DNA of 64,000 nt, taken from the NCBI RefSeq assembly GCF_028858725.1, contig NC_084771.1, positions 6,600,915 through 6,664,914 on the forward strand. Reading direction: 5' to 3'. Shown in pieces: positions 52,001 to 61,900 of this stretch (position 1 is its first letter; each line of letters opens with the position of its first letter). The DNA comes from Colius striatus. Lineage: Eukaryota > Chordata > Aves > Coliiformes > Coliidae. A program made the translations under genes and the position numbers. The notes below the pieces were generated by a model. That model did not search any database and was not told the origin of the DNA. It worked only from the letters and a program-made list of their open reading frames with translations.

Positions 52001-53362
52001 TGCGAGTCATCACTAAGATGCTCTTAACTCTCTACCAGATTAAATCCCTTAGGCTGCCAATATAGCAATTTCTCCTGAGCAAGGGTCCCATCAGCTCAGA
52101 GGAGGTCACTCACCATGGTTGCTCTGTAAACTGGGGCTAAGCATGTCTCATCACAACACGGCTCCCTGTGATTGAGTTCAGGGAAAGAGTGGGCACTTCT
52201 AGAAAGTGTTTGTATGCACGTTTTCCTCCCAGGTGGCATGTCTAGGGACGAGGCTAAAGACCTCACTAGTGGGCTGCTCTGATTTTTGCCATCTTGTCTC
52301 TCAGCTCTGCAGAGCAGGTGACGGTGCATTTTATAAATCGTGATGGAGAGCGACTTACGGCCGTAGCCAAGGAAGGGGAGAGCTTGCTGGAAGTGGTAGT
52401 CAACCAGAACCTGGCCATTGACGGATTTGGTAGGTGTTGCACAAGCGGAGGTACTCTTAGGATTTATGTGCCTGTGCTGTGGCCAGTGGGCACCTGGGGT
52501 CAGTGCAGCTGTACACATGCCACTGTGTCCTAGTGAGCGTGTGGGAAGCAAGCTTCCCTTCCCCAGGAGCTGCCTGTGGGGCTGCCTCGCTGTGCTGAGG
52601 TGGCAGTGGGGCTTACACACCATCACCGCCGGGTTCCAGTGTCCTGAGCCGCTACACTTGATGGGTCAGAGCTGATGTACAGATTGGAAAACTGATGGCA
52701 AGCTGCCCAAAGAGGCAGGCTGAAATCTGCGTCCATCCATTGTGCTTTCTGGTGTCTTTTATGACATGCTCCAGATCTGTTAGAGGATCTTATCTCACGC
52801 TATTCCTGAAGATTACCTCTCTCACCCCTTGTTTTTCCCGATTTGCTGTGACTCCCTCATCTCTGCTCCAGGTGCATGCGAAGGGACATTAGCCTGCTCT
52901 ACCTGTCACCTCATTTTTGAGAAGGACACCTTCCAGAAGCTGGATGCCATCTCAGATGAAGAGATGGACATGCTGGACTTGGCCTATGGACTCACTGAGA
53001 CGTAAGCCTGCCTGCTGACCGCAGGGGATACTCAAGCCTCTGAGGCAGACTCTCAGAACTTGGCACCTGTTTCCAAGGGTACAGGACTTATCCTCAATGA
53101 TAGTTGTGCTTCTAGAGCTGCTTTTGTGTGGGGCACGGGACACATTTAACAGGAACTGTAGTGAAAACCTAGCCATAAGGGCAGGGAATTTATCTGTTTA
53201 CTGTGGGACCTGATGAGCCTAACTTCATGTTTTCTTCTCAGATCTCGCCTTGGATGCCAGGTGTGCATTAAGAAGTCCATGGATGGTCTGACAGTGCGGG
53301 TCCCCATGGATGTATCGGACATCAGGAGGCAGCTGGAAGTTGGAAAGCAAAGCAAACAGTGA
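48869..53362 (+). CDS. Adrenodoxin-type mitochondrial [2Fe-2S] ferredoxin, FDX1-like
   Basis: Carries electrons from ferredoxin reductase to mitochondrial P450s; FDX1 also supports protein lipoylation. Exons 48869-49047, 52305-52429, 52872-53001, 53242-53362 join in phase to 184 codons plus stop, the length of human FDX1. Residues 1-58 form an Arg-rich presequence with almost no acid before E32; RGF-S at 44-47 resembles a mitochondrial processing site. From S59 it aligns with mature adrenodoxin ([11 protein letters not shown]). Cluster ligands are C104, C110, C113 and C150 ([18 protein letters not shown]). D134 and D137 ([12 protein letters not shown]) match the Asp76/Asp79 partner-docking residues of bovine adrenodoxin. 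The start follows an in-frame TAG at 48812. It is clearly FDX1 type, not FDX2 (which has no HFINRDG). Because it sits beside MSN, I infer a paralogue of FDX1 and give no symbol. Confidence 0.93.
49048..52304 (+). other. FDX1-like intron 1 (about 3.3 kb)
   Basis: Donor GTGAGTAAAA, acceptor ttgtctctcag. Moderately GC-rich. It contains long but domain-less antisense frames (49122-49736). No repeat family recognised. Confidence 0.8.
52305..52429 (+). CDS. FDX1-like coding exon 2 (residues 60-102)
   Basis: 125 nt, [20 protein letters not shown] through QNLAIDGF; N-terminal beta-grasp strands of the ferredoxin fold. Donor GTAGGT. Confidence 0.95.
52872..53001 (+). CDS. FDX1-like coding exon 3 (residues 102-145)
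   Basis: 130 nt, [20 protein letters not shown] through LDLAYGLTE. Holds cluster ligands C104, C110 and C113 and the acidic docking helix (SDEEMDMLD). Acceptor tgctccag, donor GTAAGC. Confidence 0.96.
53242..53362 (+). CDS. FDX1-like coding exon 4 (residues 145-184) and stop
   Basis: 121 nt, [20 protein letters not shown] through VGKQSKQ, TGA. Holds the fourth ligand C150 and the non-ligand Cys153 also present in adrenodoxin. Acceptor cttctcag. Confidence 0.96.
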
Positions 53363-53985
53363 CTGGAAACAGCTCCTGAACAACTCTTATGCTCGTTGTG
53401 AGTGTGATAGGTTACTTTGCTTTTGGTTAGCACTATTGCTGGTTGTGGCTGGCTTGCAGTAGACCACAGAGGTCTGATTCAGCATAAATACCTGTTTGGC
53501 AAACCTCTTATTTAAACAAAGCTTAATGCTATGGTCTTTGGTACGTGGCTCAAGTGCTCTGCTGAATGCAACTGGACTAAAGCGTGTGGCTTTACGGTTC
53601 AGCAAACATCTGTGGTGAATGCAACTCACCCTCTCCGTGGCAGTTTAGGGAATCCTCTTAAGTTACTCCTGGGAATTCTGCAAGGCTTGGCTCTTTAACT
53701 ATAGAGTGGTTTTTTTGCCAATTTGGGAAGCTTAAGAAGAGACAGGTGTTCCAAATACAAGATGGGGTGCCGATTGGCTCGATACAGGCTGAGTTTGGTT
53801 AGCAAGAGCATCACAATAACTGTTTGAATGCTGATATTTCTTATAAGAGGGAACCACTATGAATTCAAGATGTTACGTGTCACTGGATTGCTATGTGCCT
53901 TGATCTGCTCCTTTCTCCAAATACTGACCTTTCCCATTGCTGTGCTATCACATAGGTCAAATAAAATTCTAACACTCAGGCTTTT
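53363..53985 (+). other. FDX1-like 3' UTR
   Basis: About 600 bases from the stop to the poly(A) signal AATAAA at 53960-53965; no repeat. Confidence 0.7.
53960..53965 (+). terminator. Poly(A) signal of the FDX1-like gene
   Basis: AATAAA in ggtcaaataaaattct, the only canonical hexamer within 600 bases after the stop. Confidence 0.7.
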
Positions 53986-54111
53986 AGACTGATTCAATGC
54001 ACTTTTCTGGTAATGTGAGCCTGGTTGGAATAGAAGGAGTTTGATGGAAGATCAGGTTGTCCCAGTTTACTAAACTGAAATTTGTCTTTGTGTTTGTCTA
54101 CTTTGCCATCT

Positions 54112-54372
54112 AAATGGAACATCTTTCTTGTGAGGAAAGGCTGTGGGACCTGGGGTTGTTTAGCCTGGAAAAGAGAAAGCTGAGGGGAGATCTCATCAAC
54201 ATTTACAAGTACACAAAAGGTGGGTGTCAGGAGGATGGGGTGGCACGTTTTTTTCTGTCGTTTTCCGTGACAAGGGGGGTAATGGACATAAACTGGAACA
54301 CAAGTTCCACATAAACACAAAGAGAAACTCCTTTGGTGCTGAGGTGAGGGAGCCCTGGTCCAGGCAGGGTGC
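54112..54372 (+). mobile_element. CR1 LINE 3' fragment, divergent subfamily
   Basis: Encodes [20 protein letters not shown] and [19 protein letters not shown], then a frameshifted continuation ([15 protein letters not shown]). It differs from the 35- and 44-kb copies at many bases and stops before the CR1 3' octamer. Confidence 0.88.
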
Positions 54373-54611
54373 GAAGCACCTGGAAAGCGTCTTTGAGCAG
54401 TCAGGGCATGGCCAGGGCCTCAGCCCCAGGGACCCCCAGACAGCCCCTCCTGCACCCGCGGGCCCAGCCCTGCCCCGAGATGTTCTGTGCCCGGGATGTT
54501 CTGTGTGGGGGAATCCAACCCCGTGCTCCACATTGTGGGAAACGCGGCGTTTCTGGGTCAGAGCTGCTGTGCGGGGCCATGTCTGGCTGCATCCTCTGCG
54601 CAGCGGCGACT

Positions 54612-54915
54612 GTGAGCTCTGTCCTGCCCCCACATCTCTCTCTAACACACTCGTGTGAGCTCTGTCCTGCCCCCACATCTCTCTCTAACACGCTCGTGTG
54701 AGCTCTGTCCTGCCCCCACATCTCTCTCTAACACGCTCGTGTGAGCTCTGTCCTGCCCCCACATCTCTCTCTCTAACACGCTCGTGTGAGCTCTGTCCTG
54801 CCCCCACATCTCTCTCTTACACACTCGTGTGAGCTCTGTCCTGCCCCCACATCTCTCTCTCTAACACACTCGTGTGAGCTCTGTCCTGCCCCCACATCTC
54901 TCTCTAACAAGCTCG
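54612..54915. repeat. Minisatellite, seven units of 43-45 bp
   Basis: Units start at 54612, 54655, 54698, 54741, 54786, 54829 and 54874, each beginning gtgagctctgtcctgccccc and continuing acatctctctctaacac(a/g)ctcgt. Five spacings are 43; units 4 and 6 are 45 because of one extra CT in the internal CT run. Units are nearly identical, so the array is young or homogenised. It lies between the convergent ferredoxin and RhoGAP genes. Confidence 0.95.
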
Positions 54916-55282
54916 TTGTTCCCAGTGACGCACATTCGGAGCCTGTACTTGGTGCTCGGCCCCAGTCCCGCCATTTGCCCCGAGCCCGCCCAGACACTGG
55001 CACAGTTTACAATCCATTAGAATGCAGGATAATCTCTCTCCCCAGACTTCTCTCGTCGCATTTAGCGCCGTTTCACCCTCCTGAAAAGACAAGGATAGGA
55101 GAGATGCCCGAGGTGACAGGCTGAAGAGGGCCCCTTGTAGTGTCTGACCTCACAGGCTGGGGCTGGGAAGCATCTGTGTCTCACAGCACAGCTCCGTGTC
55201 TTGCAAACACCAGAGAGGGAAGGAAGAGCAAGGGAACAAAAGGTGATCATCACACCACAAGGACAAACAAACCTGTGTGCCT

Positions 55283-55288
55283 TTTATT
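55283..55288 (-). terminator. Poly(A) signal of the ARHGAP20-like gene
   Basis: TTTATT on + (AATAAA on the minus strand), about 1.9 kb past the RhoGAP stop. It is the first canonical hexamer I found in that direction and lies 1.3 kb from the ferredoxin poly(A) signal. Confidence 0.6.
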
Positions 55289-57198
55289 GAAATAATTACA
55301 ACTGTAGCTCTGAATGCCTCATCAGTGTTCTGTGTGTGAGGGAGATGAGGGTGTGGAGGGGCGCTGCGTTACAATTATATACACCTTTCATACAATCAAG
55401 GTGATCTGGGACAGCAAGTGCCACATCTGAGTGTATATAACAAATCAATCTCTAATACATCTTAGGAAGTGGGCCCTGGGCTTCCTCCTTCTCCCCTGCC
55501 CTGGTATTTGATGGTGTGAATCTGGAGTGCTGGGCCAGTTTCCTGGCACTGTCACAGGGACCTGGCAGATGAGAGGAGGCGTCTGATACCTACTTGATCA
55601 TTTTACATAGGGAGCTTCTCCCTCTGTGCAAGGACTGAGCCATGGCAGGTGTCAAGCAGCTCCAGGTCTGGCAGACACTTGGCAACTTGCAGGGGGCACT
55701 TACTCCATGAGGACTATCAGTCACTAGGATTCATGTATTTCTCTCATCCTTTACCCATTCACTGTTAACCGGGTAAAAGGAACATCTCTCAGAGAAGGCT
55801 CTCACATGGAACTTTCAAATGAAATATCCCAAAACTCTTAACCATTGAGACTTTTCCCATCGTTTCCTTAATGCCTGTCAAACTAAAACGGTGCTAACAG
55901 CTGCAGCATCACCACTCTCTGAGCAAGTCCCATCATGGCTATGGTGCTTCTGAGCATTGCTTTGAGTGGGGTCAGGGGGATGCTGCAAGAGCTCATTGGC
56001 TGCATTTCTTTAGTGGCACAATACAAGCAGCCTGCTTAGCACAGCTCTGCCCAGCACTCCTCCAGACCTAATTTTGTTGGAGCATGCTGGGCCATGTTAC
56101 TATGCTGAGTGGGAACTCAATGCTTCTTTGAGACAGCATCAGTGCTCTTGAAGTCTGGATAGTCTTAACTTTCTGGCCAGATGGGGTTTTGCTTCAGCAC
56201 ACATTCAGTAACTTTTACAACTCCTTGACCTCATGCTAAAGCCAAATCCTGCTCAAGTCCCTCTCACTGTGACATGGAATTTGATTAGTTGCCCCATCCA
56301 CACTGCTTCTGGAATGGACCTTATGAAATATCACCGTCATTTACAGAAATATAATGTTCCCTTTTACTGAGACTAAAAGGAGCAGCTACTCCCTGAAGAC
56401 AGCGAATGTGACGAATATCTGTGGTCCTGCCAAAATGACAGTGCTAAAATCCTTTACAGTAACTCTGACTCAGTCAAGTTCTAGCTTTGGGAAAGGTATG
56501 AGAAGAGAGAATCTATGCACAACTAATTAGGAAAAAGGTAATCTCAGGGTTCAAATGTTACATATGCCATCTTCAGTGAAAGCTGCACTTTGGGCTCTGG
56601 GGCTCCATTTGTTGTTTCTGGAACTCAGCCTCAAACAGTAATGAAGGCAGAGTGGGAGCTGGACCAAAAGGGAATGAAAGAGGTGCAGAGAGAAGTAGCA
56701 GTGATTTCTGGGATGGAGGTGAAGGGTTTTCCTTTGGGTGAATAGTGGTGATGAACTGTGAATAGTGGAGTATCTGAGCAAGTGTAAAGATTTTTTAACT
56801 AACTCTGATGGAGCATGAGCTGTCCCAGTTCTCTGGTCATCCACATGTGCCAGCAGCTGACTGGAGAAAGTAAAGCAGAGTTTCTCCTTTCCTGCTTTAA
56901 ACAGACCCTGTACAGATCAGAAACCTCAAGGGCAGGGAGAGTCTGATGGCATTCAGCCCACTAGACACCCAGTCAATGAAGTCTCTTGCATAGAAAAATG
57001 GGTGTAAAGAAAAAGACAAGAACAACCCTCTGCCCTGGCCAAAATGAATGTTAAACCTCAACATTACACACATTCGTCTCACTTTGCACCTACTGCCCCA
57101 TGCAGCCTGCTAGATTCTTCACACCCTGATCATATCTTACAGAATATCTTCTCCTGCACATACACAAAATCCCACTCAGTTCTTGCCCATCCACCTCC
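55289..57198 (-). other. Probable 3' UTR of the ARHGAP20-like gene
   Basis: Follows the stop at 57199 on the minus strand. AT-moderate sequence without recognisable repeats or supported coding frames (for example 56551-56844 on minus has no domain). Confidence 0.6.
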
Positions 57199-58928
57199 CT
57201 AGACGAATGTCTCTTCTGCAAATGCCACTGTATCGCGCTCCTCGGTGCCCACCTCTGCCAGCGGCTGACTCCTCAGCCATCCCACCCTGCTCCGAAGTAG
57301 CTCCTTCTCCACTGCTTCTGCCTCAGCTGTGGGGCAGCTCTGGGTTTCATCATGCCTGAAATACTCCCTGACAGTGTTCCGGATGGAGGTGGGGAGGATG
57401 ATACGGATGGTGTGGCTGAACGTGCTCAAGCCTTCGCTCTGGGTCGGCGCCTGCGCCGTTTCTGCTGCTTTGCTCTCTAGCTCCTTGGGACTGGAGGCAC
57501 TTTGGGGGCTCTCCCTGTGCTCTGCCTGCAGAGATGGGACCATTGGTTCATGGTGGCAGCGCCTAGAGATGGACTGCAGGACAAGGGGGGTATTCTGCCC
57601 ATAGAAGACTGTCTGGGGGATATGGACACTTACAGTCTGCAAGCTCTTGGACAGGCTTTGCTCACTGCTGCTGCTGGGTGAGTCAGTGCTGCAAGTGTTT
57701 GCCATGGATCTCTCCTCTCCTGCTGGAGACCCCAAAGAGTTTGCTGTATTTGGGGCCACATAAAAAGTTATCTTGGTGCGCTTCAGGCTTTCCTGCCTTG
57801 GAGGGCAGGGATCAACGCTTTTGGTTTCTCTGCTCTTCACTGCTTTCTCCCCACGCTGCTGGTGGCTGAGCTGTGGGGATCGTTTGCTGGCTGAGCTGGC
57901 AGCTGGGGGCTCAGGGTTTTGCTCAAGCTCTTTGGTATAATCCTGCCTCCTGAGCCCCATGCTCCCCACAAAACTCAGCTGTCTTTCCTCCTCTTCCCAG
58001 TCAATGTCAGTTAGTGGATTTCCCACAGCAGCCTCACTGAGAGATGGAAAACTTTTCCTCTCACCAAAGCAATGCCTGCTCTCTACAGTCTTGGGTTCAT
58101 ACTCAAGGAAACTGTCCAGGTCACATGGATGTAAAGGCACAGGAGATGTGAAGGACTTGTGCCACTGTTTTGAGGACCTCTTGGCAAACTTTGGGGATGG
58201 GGCATGAAGCCTGGCAGACGAGCCAAACATGAATGGCAGGGGTGAGACGTCTGTGGGACTAACGGCTGATGACTCTGAGCAGTAGGAGAAAGCGCTGTCT
58301 AAGGAGCTGAGTGAGGAGGCAGATGGAGAGGTGGTGGTAGAAGACAGGCTGGAGAAGCTGGACCTGTTGGACAGGCTGGATTTCTGCAGGTTGGGCTGCT
58401 TCACCCTGGAGCTGGTCGGAGGTGACTGCCACAAGCTCTGCCTGGCTGCATTAACCCCAGGGCTTAGGCCTTCATCAATCAGCTTCTGGCTCTCCACATG
58501 CAGCTGCTGGAGCCTGTGAATGTAGCCTGTGTGGCTGTGCATGATGGTGGCATCACAGCTGGACTGGCGGGCTACGGGCTCGTGGCTGTGTGCAGGTGGG
58601 CAGGAGCTGAGGCAGACGCTGGGCTCGGACGAGCAGCGGTCCCTGGCTGGGCTGAGCGAGCGGATGGAGCCCGTGGAGCAGAAGGAGCCCTCCTCCTCCA
58701 GGAGGTCATAGCTGTCTGCACTGGTGTTCTTCCAGACTTGGCTTTGGTAGCAGGCTGTGATCTCACTGAACAAGTCCCAGTCTTCCCGAACCTCATCAAG
58801 TAACAAGCTGCTGGATGGTTCAAAAATGGCATCTGTTTCAGGTATTAGGTGGTGCTTTGGTCCTTCTGGATCACAAGCAGAAAATTCCAGCTCATCAGAG
58901 GAATCATCATGCTGAGCCAAGTCTATGC
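57199..58928 (-). CDS. ARHGAP20-like last coding exon, Ser-rich tail
   Basis: 1730 nt, 575 complete residues and TAG. Begins IDLAQHDDSSDELEFSACD and includes a long Ser run region (RSSFSSLSSTTTSPSASSLS). No catalytic domain; presumably disordered. A conserved-looking end (FSHTIRIILPTSIRNTVREY) follows the low-complexity part. A GTG codon just upstream at 58944 is not a start: the acceptor tctggcccag falls between them. Confidence 0.93.
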
Positions 58929-61900
58929 CTGGGCCAGAGAACACAAATTAACTTGCTGCCTGTGTCTCCTAACCCCATATAGTACTTTACAACCAGGGCA
59001 GGGAAATACTATCAAGTCCATGGAAAAGCAAAGATGATATATTATTTTCACAGGGAGCAGAGCAGGATTGCCATCTGCTGTGACTGAGCTTTCTCCACTG
59101 GCCTGTGTTCATGCAGGACAATTAACAGAGACAACTCCATCTCCTTCCATTCAACCATTTGGTTTAGATTTACAGAACTAATCTGGAAGAAAAGACTGCT
59201 GGGACAGGGCATTGCTAAGGCTACCCTAAATGCTTGTGATGGCTGGAATAGGTTCAACAGCAGCCACAGAGGCAGCCATCCTCAGGAACACAACTGAAGT
59301 GATGCAGCTCAGCCCTCTGCTTTGCCCTTGCTTCCTCCCTATGCCTGACAGAAAACCCAAATGCATCTGGTTTTCAATGCTTTTCCTTGCAACAGTACCA
59401 CCAACTTACCCAGAGGTCCCTCTGAGTTTTTGGACTTCTCTTTGTCTGGTCTTTGAAACAAGGAAGCAATGTCACCTCCAAAAATCTCTCCTGAGTTTTC
59501 AATCAGGAACTGCACTAACAAGGCCACCTGGCAAAGACACGAATTTACAAAGTCAGTTTAATGAAAATATAGCCAGCTACATCAAGCAAGTCAAATCAGC
59601 CCCAGAATTTCCTTTTCCTTTGACAAAGATGTAATTTCCTACAGAACCTTTTGCTCAAGAAGCTGTTAAGAACGTGGCAATGAGTCTGTATGCACTGAAT
59701 CTGGGACAAGATTATGAGCTACATGAACTGATAGAGCGAGGTGGGTTCAGCGCTTTTGACAATTTCCCTTACCACTGGTGACACCTCACAAGCTATAAGC
59801 AATCATTCCTCCCCTCTGATGCACTGTGTGCATTGCTTACTTTGTCTCTGCAAGACAGCTTTAGACCCAGCTGACGTGGCACTGTCTAACTTCAGCTGCT
59901 CCATCTTTCTTGTGCTTGCTTGCCCATATGGGAAGTTTATCTGGTAAAGCAATCACAGCTTCCCTTTCCACCCTGGATAAACTGAGTGGCCTAATTCCCC
60001 TATCAACTGCACAGGGGGAAGGATGAAGCCCAGTTGCCATTCAGCCAATACTGTCAGTGATCCCATGTCTTCCTTTAGGCTACAAAATACAGTGGCCATA
60101 AAAAGCAGGAAAGGGGGAAGACAAGCATGAAGCCAAAGCCAAGAGAGATTACCTTCTTAGTAGACCTGCTCTCTTCTTCAGGCCCAGTGGGACTCGGTAG
60201 CCACAGCATATTGGGTGCTATGCAGAGAGCCAGGTTAAAGGCATTCATCTGATTCACACCAGAATTCTGCTCAATGTGATGGAGGACTCCAAAAAGGTGT
60301 CTGAGTAAGATGAGGTTGGCCTCTGGAAGCTGGCTGACCAGACTATTCAGGGAATGGGAACAAAGGAAGACAGTACTGTTCACAAAAATCTGTTCTTAAG
60401 TGCCAAAAGTTGCTTCCCAAAGCTTTGTCCCCTTGCTGCCCTTTTGTAGCCAGTCTGAGACACTCACATTTGATGACAAAGCAAGACTGTGACACTCCCC
60501 ATATGAGAGCCACAACTTTATATCCATATTGCCTACCCACACTGGTGATGGGGCTGGAAGGACCAAGGGACTCAGGTGCAGAACATGTGGGTGGAAGTCC
60601 ACACTACCTTAGCCAGTGACTGCCCAAAGGAGAGGCACAGGACCCCAGGCCAGCAGCACACGAGACAGTGCCAATGCCCGTGTCCCACACTACAGACACG
60701 ATGGAGGAAGGAGGCTCAGGGCACAGGGCAGGGTTCCAAACCTGAGCTGAGCCCTTGGTAAGAAGGGGTTTGTTAGACTGCTCATCCCACGGGATGCTGA
60801 CAGACTATTCTTGCTGAGGGCAGCAGCTTCAAGGCAGTAAAGCCATTTTCAAGGTCCATGCTACCATCTTGGCAGGGTTACTTCTTCCAGCTGTTGACAG
60901 GTTGATCAGCTTCATTTTGTGCATGTAAGAAAAAGGTTACCACTGTGAAGGGCCTGATTCCACTAATGTCTGATGTGCTCCTGGCAGCTGAATTATTGTG
61001 CCTTGTCACTTTGACAGTTCAGTGAATTTGGACTGGTCATCAGAAAGCAGTTTCCTAATAACATTTTTTGGGGGTCAGAAATGTTAACAGTGTTCACAAA
61101 AGACCACTGAAAGGGAAATTATCTGCCAGCTGACACTGGCAATCAGCAATCTCTCCACTATGGCCTGGAGCATTGCCAGGAGTCTCCTAGAAGATGAAGA
61201 CTCTACTTAGGGCTGTGTGCTCCCCCTTATACCCCTGGAAGAAGCGTATACAAAGGCTTTGACAAACCTTTTGATAGCTTCAATTTTATGTGCCCGATTC
61301 TCTGTGTCCACAGCTTCCATCCACAGTCCGTGCATGTCTGAGGATAGAACACTGTCAGGTATATTTCGGAGAAAATCCTGAATTAAATATATATATGCAG
61401 AGCAGTCTGGTCAGTTTTGAATTCCTTGTTTTGGTTTCATGATGCATATAGTCATTGTTCATTCACATTAAGCATGAGATAAAACAAGACATGACACAAA
61501 TACATTTCTCCTTCCCTCCCCATGTGCACCAGGCTGTCCTCCTGACTCTTCTAGGGCAGAACTGTGGCAGCTGCTGGTGGCAGAGGGCGAACAGCCACCT
61601 CTCCTGCCCTGTCCCTTCTACAGAGCAGGGCTGATCTCTGCTGCAGCAGGAAAAGGACTCATCCCTAAGGCTGTGCATAGTTCTGTTTGAAACATTTCTC
61701 AACTGTGAGAATTGCTTTGTCTCTCAGGGTGTGATTTAGCAACTTAATATATGTCTTGCCTTGGAAAGTGCCTGAATATCTTCCCAGACAACAGCCTTTT
61801 GTATTAGGCCAACAAGAGCAAGAGACAGGAATGTTTTCTGCCCCTTTACATGCCTGAACTGTCCTGACTAGATTCAGTTGCCAGTGCAGGAGACAGGCTT

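Noticed and set aside
52096-52626. 176-codon antisense frame over ferredoxin exon 2
   Set aside because: It is a shadow of the real exon on the opposite strand, with no domain.
48869-53362. FDX2 (the Fe-S-assembly ferredoxin) instead of an FDX1 type
   Set aside because: The HFINRDG and [17 protein letters not shown] motifs and the [10 protein letters not shown] helix are FDX1-specific; FDX2 differs at these places.
54196-55124. Repetitive open frames over the minisatellite on both strands
   Set aside because: They are translations of the tandem units. Most spacings are 43 or 45 bp, so most copies shift the frame; no start or conserved protein.
58929-58944. Start of the RhoGAP tail at the GTG at 58944
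   Set aside because: A splice acceptor (ctggcccag) falls inside this stretch, and the joined frame continues from the exon ending at 59410, so this is intron.
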